A stretch of 64,000 nt of DNA, from positions 186,001 to 250,000 of the forward strand of contig CP063167.1 in assembly GCA_016806145.1 (NCBI GenBank), given 5' to 3'. Below the pieces are notes generated by a model, which was not told the DNA's origin, did no database searches, and saw nothing but the letters and a program-made list of their open reading frames with translations. Source of the DNA: Variovorax paradoxus (GTDB taxonomy: Bacteria; Pseudomonadota; Gammaproteobacteria; Burkholderiales; Burkholderiaceae_C). The position numbers and the translations under genes were made by a program. Shown piece after piece: positions 1-6,963 of this stretch (its first letter is position 1; every line of letters starts with the position of its first letter).

Positions 1-51
1 GCCGACCAGCTGGTCGATCACGTCGGCAACGGGAGGGATGGTGGCGGTCAT
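1..51 (-). CDS. CMD-domain protein, 5' fragment (17 codons visible)
   Basis: Only the first 17 codons are inside the window, reading MTATIPPVADVIDQLVG. The ATG at 49-51 overlaps the TGA of the upstream monooxygenase by four bases (ATGA), so the two genes are probably translationally coupled. A start of the type xDVIDxLxG next to a luciferase-like monooxygenase recalls the CMD/alkylhydroperoxidase-domain proteins that commonly partner such flavoenzymes. That identification rests on a few residues and on context only. Confidence 0.5.
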   Translation of the reverse strand, partial: MTATIPPVADVIDQLVG

Positions 52-1145
52 GAGGTCTGGAGGGAAGGAAGGTCGGTGGGTGCCGCAGCCGTGTCCCGCT
101 GCCAGCCGAGCGCCGGCGCGACCTCGGTGGCGACGAGTTCGATCGAGCGCAGGATCGCCGCATGCGGCGGATCGACCGAGTGCACCTGGCACACGAGGTC
201 GGTCACGCGCTTGAGCGTGCTGTCGGCGGCAAGCGATGCGATCACGTCCTCGGGCGTTCCCACGTGCACGTCGTAGGCCGCGATCAATTGTTCGAGCGTG
301 GCCTCGGGGCCCGCGCGGTCCGCGAGGCCACCGCCGCCCGAGGCCGCGAAGCGCGCGGCCGAGCGGCGCAGGCCGATCTCGGCCAGGCGCAGCGCCTCGG
401 CGCGCGTGTCGGCCACGAAGACGCTGCGCGATCCCACGATGCGCGGCGTGGCGCCGGCGGGCAGCGCGGCCAGGTAGGCATCGACGATCGGGTCCTGCAG
501 CTCGGCCAGCGTCGCATCGGGTGCTTCGAGCGTGCGCGGCTGGGTGCGCGAGAGCATCAGGCCGTCGCCGGCCTGGCCCGCGCGCGTGCCGCCACTGACG
601 GAGAAAGTCGCCTGCCAGATCCGGCCCAGCAATTGCGCGCCCGCGGGGTACAGCGTGTCGCCGCCCGCGAGCGGCCGGCCGGCCCAGGCCGCGCGCACGG
701 CCGCGAGCTGCCGCGCGAACAGCGCCGGACGCTCGGCCGCATCGAGGCCGAAGGCGGCGAAGGCCTCGGGCGTGCCGCCCGTGCCCACGCCGAGCTCGAG
801 CCGGCCGCCCGTGAGCAGGTCCAGCACGATGGCGTCCTCGGCCACGCGCAGTGCGTTCTCGAGCGGCAGGGTCACGATGCCGGTGCCCAGGCGGATGCGG
901 CGCGTGCGCGCGGCCACGTGGGCGAGAAACACGAAGGGCGACGGCAGCCCGCCCTCGTGTTCGTGGAAGTGGTGCTGCGCGACCCAGGCCGAGTCGAAGC
1001 CGAAGGCCTCGGCATGCGCGATCTGCGCGGCCACCAGGCGATAGCGCTCGGCCGCGGGGGCGTCGTCGAGCAGCCGGCTGAAGAAGCCGAGGCGCTTGCG
1101 CACCGTCGGTCGTTGTGCGGAGGGTGCGTGCGAAGGCTCGGGCAT
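48..1145 (-). CDS. Luciferase-like (LLM class) flavin-dependent oxidoreductase
   Basis: A 365-residue protein of the bacterial-luciferase-like TIM-barrel family, expected to use reduced FMN and O2 to oxidise a small molecule in the cytoplasm. Residues 58-65 read HHFHEHEG, the conserved histidine-rich segment after strand 2, and residues 118-124 (LGVGTGG) form the phosphate-binding part of the flavin site. The C-terminal part keeps the usual HVGTPEDV segment. The stop overlaps the start of a likely CMD-domain partner. The neighbour at 1353 is a second, unrelated LLM enzyme transcribed divergently from a shared 207-base spacer. The substrate is unknown. The pairing resembles the KPN_01858-type monooxygenase/CMD modules, an inference from order and length. 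Confidence 0.88.
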   Translation of the reverse strand: MPEPSHAPSAQRPTVRKRLGFFSRLLDDAPAAERYRLVAAQIAHAEAFGFDSAWVAQHHFHEHEGGLPSPFVFLAHVAARTRRIRLGTGIVTLPLENALRVAEDAIVLDLLTGGRLELGVGTGGTPEAFAAFGLDAAERPALFARQLAAVRAAWAGRPLAGGDTLYPAGAQLLGRIWQATFSVSGGTRAGQAGDGLMLSRTQPRTLEAPDATLAELQDPIVDAYLAALPAGATPRIVGSRSVFVADTRAEALRLAEIGLRRSAARFAASGGGGLADRAGPEATLEQLIAAYDVHVGTPEDVIASLAADSTLKRVTDLVCQVHSVDPPHAAILRSIELVATEVAPALGWQRDTAAAPTDLPSLQTS

Positions 1146-1352
1146 GAAGCGGAAATTGTGGCGGCCTCGACGTGCGCCGGCTGCGAAGAAAAAGTCGCAT
1201 GCATATGCGCAAACCGAGGCTGCGCAATCGAGCTTTCCTTTGCCAAATGCAGTGCGCGCCTAAGGAAGTGCGAATCCCTTCTTTCCGCGCGAGCGGGCAC
1301 CGACTTAACCTGCCGCCGCACTTTCGCGCACACCCTCCGACCACGAGTTCCC

Positions 1353-2708
1353 ATGGCCACTTCCTCCCGCCAGATCAAGCTGGGCGCCTTTCTCATGCAG
1401 ACCGGCCACCACATCGCCGCCTGGCGCCATCCGCAGGCCCAGGCCGACGCGGGCAGCAACTTCCGCCACTACGTCGAGCTCGCGAAGCTGGCTGAGGCGG
1501 CGAAGTTCGATGCCGTCTTCCTGGCCGACTCGGTGGGCGTGCGCAGCAGCGAACTCGCCTCGCTCTCGCGCACCGCGCGCAGCGACCACTTCGAGCCGCT
1601 GACCCTGCTGTCGGCGCTGGCCGCGGTCACCGAACGCATCGGCCTGATCGCCACCGTGTCGACCAGCTTCAACGAGCCCTTCAACGTGGCGCGCAAGTTC
1701 GCCTCGCTCGACCAGATCAGCGGCGGGCGCTCGGGCTGGAACCTCGTGACCTCGAGCGGCACCGGCGAGGCGCAGAACTTCAACCGCGACGAGCACTTCG
1801 AGCATGCGCTGCGCTACGAGCGCGCGGCCGAGTTCCACGACGTCGTGACAGGCCTGTGGGACAGCTGGGAGGACGACAGCTTCGTGCGCGACAAGGACAG
1901 CGGCCAGTACTTCCACGCGGACAAGCTGCACGTGCTGCACCACAAGGGCAAGCATTTCTCGGTGCGCGGGCCGCTCAACGTCTCGCGTTCGCCGCAGGGC
2001 CGGCCGGTGGTGGTGCAGGCCGGCGCCTCGGAGGCCGGCCGCGACCTCGCGGCGCGCACGGCCGAGGTGATCTTCGTCGCGCACCAGACCTTCGACGAGG
2101 CGAAGAGCTTCTACCGCGACATCAAGGACCGCACCCAGGCCTACGACCGCGAGCCCGAGTCGATCAAGATCATGCCGGGCATCTTTCCGGTGGTCGGCCG
2201 CACGCAGGAGGAGGCCGAGGAGAAGTTCGCGCTGCTGCAGGACCTGGTGCACCCGGTGGTGGGCGTCTCGCTGCTGTCGAACGTGATCGGCGGCTTCGAC
2301 TTCTCGGGCCTGCCGGTCGACGGCCCCGTGCCCGAGCTGCCCGAGACCAACGGCCCCAAGAGCCGGCAGCGCCTGCTGCTCGACCTCGCGCGGCGCGAGA
2401 ACCTCAGCATCCGCGATCTCTACCTGCGCATCGCGGGCGCGCGCGGCCACCAGCAGGTGGTGGGCACGCCGCAGAGCATCGCCGACCAGCTGCAGCAGTG
2501 GTTCGAGGAAGGCGGCGCCGACGGCTTCAACATCATGTCGCCCTGGTTCCCGGGCGGCCTGCAGGACTTCATCGAGCTGGTGCTGCCCGAGCTGCGCCGG
2601 CGCGGCCTGGTGCGCACCGAGTACGAGGGGAGTACCTTGCGCGAGCACCTGGGGCTGCAGCGGCCGCGGCATGGGCAGCGCCGGGCCGCGGTGGGCGCCG
2701 CCGCATAG
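1353..2708 (+). CDS. NtaA/SnaA/DmoA-family FMN-dependent monooxygenase
   Basis: A 451-residue long-form LLM monooxygenase. The chosen ATG at 1353 gives MATSSRQIKLGAFLMQTGHH, typical of NtaA/SnaA/SoxA enzymes. The reading frame stays open far upstream, but that part is the antisense of the neighbouring gene. Family marks include the AAWRHP segment near residue 22, FLADSVG near residue 54, TSFNEPFNVARKFASLDQ in the first third, SGRSGWNLVTS-like residues and VVQAGAS (phosphate-loop region) in the middle. Members oxidise sulfonates, sulfides, nitrilotriacetate or related compounds using FMNH2 from a separate reductase. No reductase lies beside it here, and the FMN reductase at 63615 is too distant to be linked. 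Substrate unassigned. Confidence 0.88.
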   Translation: MATSSRQIKLGAFLMQTGHHIAAWRHPQAQADAGSNFRHYVELAKLAEAAKFDAVFLADSVGVRSSELASLSRTARSDHFEPLTLLSALAAVTERIGLIATVSTSFNEPFNVARKFASLDQISGGRSGWNLVTSSGTGEAQNFNRDEHFEHALRYERAAEFHDVVTGLWDSWEDDSFVRDKDSGQYFHADKLHVLHHKGKHFSVRGPLNVSRSPQGRPVVVQAGASEAGRDLAARTAEVIFVAHQTFDEAKSFYRDIKDRTQAYDREPESIKIMPGIFPVVGRTQEEAEEKFALLQDLVHPVVGVSLLSNVIGGFDFSGLPVDGPVPELPETNGPKSRQRLLLDLARRENLSIRDLYLRIAGARGHQQVVGTPQSIADQLQQWFEEGGADGFNIMSPWFPGGLQDFIELVLPELRRRGLVRTEYEGSTLREHLGLQRPRHGQRRAAVGAAA

Positions 2709-2726
2709 CTGCGCGCGACCGGCCGA

Positions 2727-3350
2727 TCAGTCGATCGGGCGCATGCGCTCGGCGATCTCGGCATGGCCGCGCGCGGCCAGCGCCTCGGACGCACCCGCGC
2801 GGTCGCGCGTCTCCTTGTTCTGGCTCAGCTTCGACTTGCCGACCAGCGAGGTGAGCGCGATCTCGATGCCGACGATGTGGCCCAGCAGCCCGTCGATGAA
2901 TTCGGGCGCCGAGTCGCCCATCTTCCAGGGCCTGGGCTCGGCCGCCTCGTGGCGGCGCGTGAGGCGCGCGACGATGCCGCGCACGAAGCGCTCGTCGTCG
3001 CGCACGGTGATCGTGCCGTGCGCATGCACCACCTCGTAGTTCCAGGTCGGCACCTGCCGGTGCAGCTCGTGCTTGCTCGGATACCAGCTCGGCGAGATGT
3101 AGGCCTGCGCGGCGCGGAAGACCACCATGACCTCGGTGCCGGTCGGGCAGCGCTGCCAGGCGTCGTTGGCGCGCGCGACGTGGGCCGAGAGCAGGCCGTG
3201 GGTGCCGACCTCGGGATCGAACTCGAAGGGCAGGTGATCGGCGTCCAGCCCCGCGGGGCCGTGCGTGACCAGCATGCCGAGCGGATGCTCGCGGATGACG
3301 CGCTGCAGCGCGGCGGGATCGGTGACGGCGAAATGCGCGGGGATGTACAT
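2727..3350 (-). CDS. PaiB-family FMN-binding negative transcriptional regulator
   Basis: A 207-residue protein beginning MYIPAHFAVTDPAALQRVI, the usual PaiB start. Other family marks are GPAGLDADHLPFEFD, the AYISPSWYPSK segment and VPTWNYEVVHAHG, which form the split-barrel flavin fold, and a C-terminal VGIEIALTSLVGKSKLSQNK. PaiB homologues bind FMN or haem-like ligands and are annotated as regulators of protease and sporulation genes in Bacillus, but many are probably flavin enzymes. It is transcribed away from a MocR regulator only 84 bases away, the arrangement expected when a MocR protein controls its neighbour. Its 3' end converges on the NtaA-type gene with 18 bases between stops. Confidence 0.9.
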   Translation of the reverse strand: MYIPAHFAVTDPAALQRVIREHPLGMLVTHGPAGLDADHLPFEFDPEVGTHGLLSAHVARANDAWQRCPTGTEVMVVFRAAQAYISPSWYPSKHELHRQVPTWNYEVVHAHGTITVRDDERFVRGIVARLTRRHEAAEPRPWKMGDSAPEFIDGLLGHIVGIEIALTSLVGKSKLSQNKETRDRAGASEALAARGHAEIAERMRPID

Positions 3351-3434
3351 CGGGCGTGGCTCTGAAAGCGTGTGGGGTGCCTCACTGTCGCTTCGAACCG
3401 GCACAATGCGAAGAACCAGTTTAGACCTTTTTGC

Positions 3435-4889
3435 ATGGACCAGTTGTCGCCTCCTCCGGGCCAGGGCGCGGGCCGCCGCATCTACGCGCTGCTGCGCGAC
3501 CAGATCGCCGACGGCACCCTGCCCGCCGGCGCGCCCGCCCCGTCGACCCGGGCCCTGGCGGCCGAGCTCGGTGTCTCGCGCACCACGGTGACCGCGGTCT
3601 ACGAGCAGCTCGCCGCCGAGGGCTACCTGCTCACGTCGGCGGGACGCGCGGCGCGCGTGGCGAGCCCGTCGTCTGCCGCCGTGGCACGGCCTGCGGCCGC
3701 CTCCCGCCGCGCCCGGCCCGCGCCCACGCTGTCGGCCTACGGCCGCCGCATCGCCGCGATGGCGCCGCCAGCGACCGCACCGAGCGAGCCGGCGCGCATC
3801 GACTTCCTCTATGGCGCGGTCGCCTCGCGCGACTTCCCCGCGCTGGCCTGGCGGCGCGCCTACCAGGCCGAGCTGCTGCGCCAGCAGCGCAGCCTGAGCT
3901 ACGCCCCGCCCGAGGGCGACGAAGGATTGAGGCGCGCGCTGCAGGGCTATCTGCGGCGCGCGCGCGGGCTGGTCTGCGACGCGGAACAGATCGTCGTGGT
4001 GCAGGGCTCGCAGCAGGGCATCGACCTGTGCGCGCGGCTGCTGCTCGATCCCGCCGACGCCTTCGTGTTCGAGAACCCCGGCTACCTGATGGCGCGGCGC
4101 TGCTTCGAGGCCACGGGAGCGGCGCTGCTGCCGGTGCCCGTCGATGCGCAGGGCCTGGACACGGCCGCGCTGCCGCGCGACGGCCGCGCGCGCCTGGCCT
4201 ACGTCACGCCCTCGCACCAGTTCCCGCTCGGCGGCGTGCTCGCCATCGGCCGGCGCCTCGAGCTGCTGCAATGGGCGCGGCAGCAGCGCGCCTGGATCGT
4301 GGAAGACGACTACGACGGCGAGTTCCGCTATGGCCAGCGCCCGATCGACGCGCTGCGCGCGGTCGATGCCGACGGGCGCGTGCTCTATGTGGGCACCTTC
4401 TCGAAGGCGCTGTCGCCGCAGATGCGGCTCGGCTACCTGGTGCTGCCGCCCGAGCTGGTGCCGGTGTTCCGCCAGGCCAAGCGCATGGCCGACCGCCATG
4501 CGCCGCTGCTCGAGCAGCGGGTGCTGGCGGCCCTGATCGACAGCGGCGCCTACGAGCGTCACGTGCGGCGCGTGCGGCGCGAGAACGAACGCCGCCGCAC
4601 GGCGCTGCTCGAGGCCATCGCGCGCCATCTGCCGGCCGAGGCGCAGGTCGCGGGCACGGCGGCCGGGCTGCACGTGGTGCTGTGGCTGCCCTGGCTGCGG
4701 CCGCGCGACGAAGCCGCGCTGGTCGCCGCCGCGCGGCTGCGTGGCGTGGGTGTGTATCCGGTGTCGCCGCTCTACGCGGGCAAGGCCACCGGCAACCGTT
4801 GCGGCGGCCTGATCCTCGGCTATGCGAGCCTCACGGTCGAGCAGATCGACCAGGGCGTGCGGCTGCTGGCCGCGGTGCTTCAGGTGTAG
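3435..4889 (+). CDS. MocR/PdxR-type GntR regulator with aminotransferase domain
   Basis: A 484-residue fusion of an N-terminal GntR winged helix (residues 12-70; helix-turn-helix around LAAELGVSRTTVTAVYEQLA) and a C-terminal fold-type-I aminotransferase domain (about 120-484). The PLP lysine is K324 in GTFSKALSPQMRLGY, and the aspartate holding the pyridine nitrogen lies in DDYDGEFRY (291-299). Such proteins sense PLP or PLP-amino acid adducts and usually control a divergent gene, here the PaiB homologue. The ATG at 3435 is preferred over an upstream in-frame ATG at 3372 because the GntR domain begins just after it. The 3' end overlaps the convergent lyase gene by 10 bases. Two loosely similar GAACCGG/GAACCAG direct repeats at 3395 and 3413 could be its sites, weakly supported. 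Confidence 0.9.
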   Translation: MDQLSPPPGQGAGRRIYALLRDQIADGTLPAGAPAPSTRALAAELGVSRTTVTAVYEQLAAEGYLLTSAGRAARVASPSSAAVARPAAASRRARPAPTLSAYGRRIAAMAPPATAPSEPARIDFLYGAVASRDFPALAWRRAYQAELLRQQRSLSYAPPEGDEGLRRALQGYLRRARGLVCDAEQIVVVQGSQQGIDLCARLLLDPADAFVFENPGYLMARRCFEATGAALLPVPVDAQGLDTAALPRDGRARLAYVTPSHQFPLGGVLAIGRRLELLQWARQQRAWIVEDDYDGEFRYGQRPIDALRAVDADGRVLYVGTFSKALSPQMRLGYLVLPPELVPVFRQAKRMADRHAPLLEQRVLAALIDSGAYERHVRRVRRENERRRTALLEAIARHLPAEAQVAGTAAGLHVVLWLPWLRPRDEAALVAAARLRGVGVYPVSPLYAGKATGNRCGGLILGYASLTVEQIDQGVRLLAAVLQV

Positions 4890-5740
4890 CGCTGCTCCAG
4901 CGCGTCCCACTCGGGCTTGCCCACGAGCCGCTGGCGCTCGGCGAAGGGCGTGACCAGGCCGCTGGATTCGCGCACTTCCTTCTCGTCGCGCAGCACCGTC
5001 AGCGCCTTCTGCATGCCGGCCACCGCACCCTGCAGCGCGGCATTGGCATAGAGCACGATGCCGTAGCCGAGCTCGCTGAGTTCGGTCGCGTTGAAGATCG
5101 GCGTCTTGCCGCCGATCACCATGTTCATGAGCTGCGGCCGGTCCAACCGCTTCGGCAGCGCGCGAACCTCCTCGGCGCTGGTCACGGCCTCGACGAACAG
5201 GATGTCGGCGCCGGCCTCGGCGAAGCGCTGCGCGCGCTCGACCGCGGCCTCGAAGCCATGGATCGCGGCCGCGTCGGTGCGCGCCATGATCAGCAGGTCG
5301 GGATCGCGGCGCGCATCGACGGCCGCCTTGATCTTGCTCACGGCCTCCTCGGTGGAGATCACCTCCTTGCCCGAGAAATGACCGCAGCGCTTGGGCGCGA
5401 CCTGGTCCTCGAACTGGATGCAGTCGGCGCCCGCGCGCTCGAGCGTGCGCACGGTGTGGCGCACGTTGAGCGCGTTGCCGAAGCCGGTGTCGGCATCGAC
5501 GATCAGCGGCACCGACACGGCATCGCGGATGCGCGCCGTGTGGTCGGCGATCTCCGACAGGCCCATGAAGCCCTGGTCGGGCATGCCGAACCACATGTTG
5601 GTGACGCCGGCGCCGGTGACGTAGATGGCCTGGAAACCGAGGTCTTCCACGACACGGGCGGAGAGCGCGTTGAAGGCGCCCGGAACGATCAGGCCGCGGC
5701 GGGCCTCGGCGAGGGATTTGAGTTGCTTGCGGGTGGACAT
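4880..5740 (-). CDS. Isocitrate lyase/PEP mutase family lyase (methylisocitrate-lyase-like)
   Basis: A 286-residue class of TIM-barrel C-C lyase. The catalytic loop KRCGHFSGK carries the active-site cysteine. DADTGFGN and QFEDQVAPKRCGH supply the Mg-binding acidic residues, and ARTDA precedes the next acidic strand. Relatives include 2-methylisocitrate lyase, 2,3-dimethylmalate lyase and oxaloacetate decarboxylase. Because it ends an operon with PrpF, AcnD and a citrate/methylcitrate synthase, cleavage of 2-methylisocitrate to pyruvate and succinate is the likeliest role. The sequence is nearer the dimethylmalate-lyase/oxaloacetate-decarboxylase branch than textbook PrpB, so the exact substrate is uncertain. 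The gene starts 16 bases after the prpF stop. Confidence 0.82.
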   Translation of the reverse strand: MSTRKQLKSLAEARRGLIVPGAFNALSARVVEDLGFQAIYVTGAGVTNMWFGMPDQGFMGLSEIADHTARIRDAVSVPLIVDADTGFGNALNVRHTVRTLERAGADCIQFEDQVAPKRCGHFSGKEVISTEEAVSKIKAAVDARRDPDLLIMARTDAAAIHGFEAAVERAQRFAEAGADILFVEAVTSAEEVRALPKRLDRPQLMNMVIGGKTPIFNATELSELGYGIVLYANAALQGAVAGMQKALTVLRDEKEVRESSGLVTPFAERQRLVGKPEWDALEQRYT

Positions 5741-5756
5741 GAGGATGATCCGTTTT

Positions 5757-6950
5757 TCAGAAACTGTCGCCGGGCACGCGCACCCAGCCTTCCATCAATA
5801 CGCGGGCGCTGCGGCTCATCAGGGCCTTGGTCACGGCCCACTGGCCGTCGACCGCGCGCGCCTCGGCGCCGACGCGCAAGGTGCCCGAGGGATGGCCGAA
5901 GCGCACCGCCTGGCGTTCGCCGCCGCCGGCCGCGAGGTTCACCAGCGTGCCGGGGATCGCGGCCGCGGTGCCGATCGCGACCGCGGCCGTGCCCATCATG
6001 GCGTGGTGCAGCTTGCCCATCGACAGGGCACGCACCAGCAGGTCGACGTCGGCGGCGCGCACCGGCTTGCCGCTGGACGCGACGTAGTCCTTCGGCGGCG
6101 CGACGAATGCGACCTTGGGCGTGTGCTGGCGCTTCGCGGCCTCGGCGATGTCCTGGATCAGGCCCATCTTCACGGCGCCGTGCGCGCGTATGGTCTCGAA
6201 CATCGCGAGCGCCTCGGGGTCGCCGTTGATCGCGTCCTGCAGCTCGGTGCCGCCGTAGCCGATGTCGGCGGCGTTGACGAAGATGGTGGGGATGCCCGCG
6301 TTGATCAGCGTGGCCTTGAAGGTGCCGACGCCGGGCACCTCGAGGTCGTCGACGAGCTTGCCCGTGGGGAACATCGCGCCGCCGCCATCGCCCTCCCCTT
6401 CGTCGGCCGGGTCGATGAACTCCAGCGGCACCTCGGCCGCCGCGAAGGTCACGCCATCGAGCTCGAAGTCGCCGGTCTCCTGCACCTGGCCGAGCGAGAT
6501 CGGCACATGGGCCACGATGGTCTTGCCGATGTTGGCCTGCCAGATGCGCACGGTGCACACGCCGTCGGGCGGCACGCGGGCCGGGTCGACCAGGCCCTGC
6601 GCGATCGCGAACGGGCCCACGGCGGCCGACAGGTTGCCGCAGTTGCCCGACCAGTCGACAAAAGCGCTGTCGATGGACACCTGGCCGAACAGGTAATCGA
6701 CGTCGTGGTCGGGCCGCGTCGAGCGCGCGAGGATCACGGTCTTCGAGGTCGACGAGGTGGCGCCGCCCATGCCGTCGATCTGCTTGGCATAGGGGTCGGG
6801 GCTGCCGATCACGCGCAGCAGCAGCGCGTCGCGCGCCGGGCCCGGCTGTTGCGCGGCCGGCGGCAGGTCCTGCAGGCGGAAGAACACGCCCTTGCTGGTG
6901 CCGCCGCGCATGTAGACGGCGGGAATCTTGATCTGGGGAATGGATGCCAT
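5757..6950 (-). CDS. prpF: PrpF-type 2-methylaconitate cis-trans isomerase
   Basis: A 397-residue member of the PrpF/diaminopimelate-epimerase-like fold. The N terminus MASIPQIKIPAVYMRGGTSK matches the PrpF family, whose RGGTSKGVFF motif shapes the active site. DGMGGATSSTSKT follows at about residues 65-78, and WSGNCGNLSAAVGPFA contains the conserved catalytic-site cysteine region. In the 2-methylcitrate cycle PrpF converts the trans-2-methylaconitate made by AcnD into the cis isomer for hydration. The ATG at 6950 starts exactly at this conserved N terminus, 13 bases after the acnD stop. Upstream in-frame codons are the antisense-free tail of acnD in another frame. The related 4-oxalomesaconate tautomerases are less likely, given the adjacent acnD. 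Confidence 0.9.
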   Translation of the reverse strand: MASIPQIKIPAVYMRGGTSKGVFFRLQDLPPAAQQPGPARDALLLRVIGSPDPYAKQIDGMGGATSSTSKTVILARSTRPDHDVDYLFGQVSIDSAFVDWSGNCGNLSAAVGPFAIAQGLVDPARVPPDGVCTVRIWQANIGKTIVAHVPISLGQVQETGDFELDGVTFAAAEVPLEFIDPADEGEGDGGGAMFPTGKLVDDLEVPGVGTFKATLINAGIPTIFVNAADIGYGGTELQDAINGDPEALAMFETIRAHGAVKMGLIQDIAEAAKRQHTPKVAFVAPPKDYVASSGKPVRAADVDLLVRALSMGKLHHAMMGTAAVAIGTAAAIPGTLVNLAAGGGERQAVRFGHPSGTLRVGAEARAVDGQWAVTKALMSRSARVLMEGWVRVPGDSF

Positions 6951-6963
6951 GGCGATGGTTTTC

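Noticed and set aside
162..1352. N-terminal extension of the NtaA-type monooxygenase by almost 400 residues
   Set aside because: It is the antisense of the LLM gene at 48-1145; the family start is at 1353.
1146..1352. Operator between the two LLM genes
   Set aside because: A GCATATGC-like word is present but no repeat or promoter pair could be fixed.
3351..5594. Long minus-strand extension of the PaiB frame through the MocR gene
   Set aside because: It is the antisense of the MocR gene; PaiB begins at 3350 with the conserved MYIPAHF.
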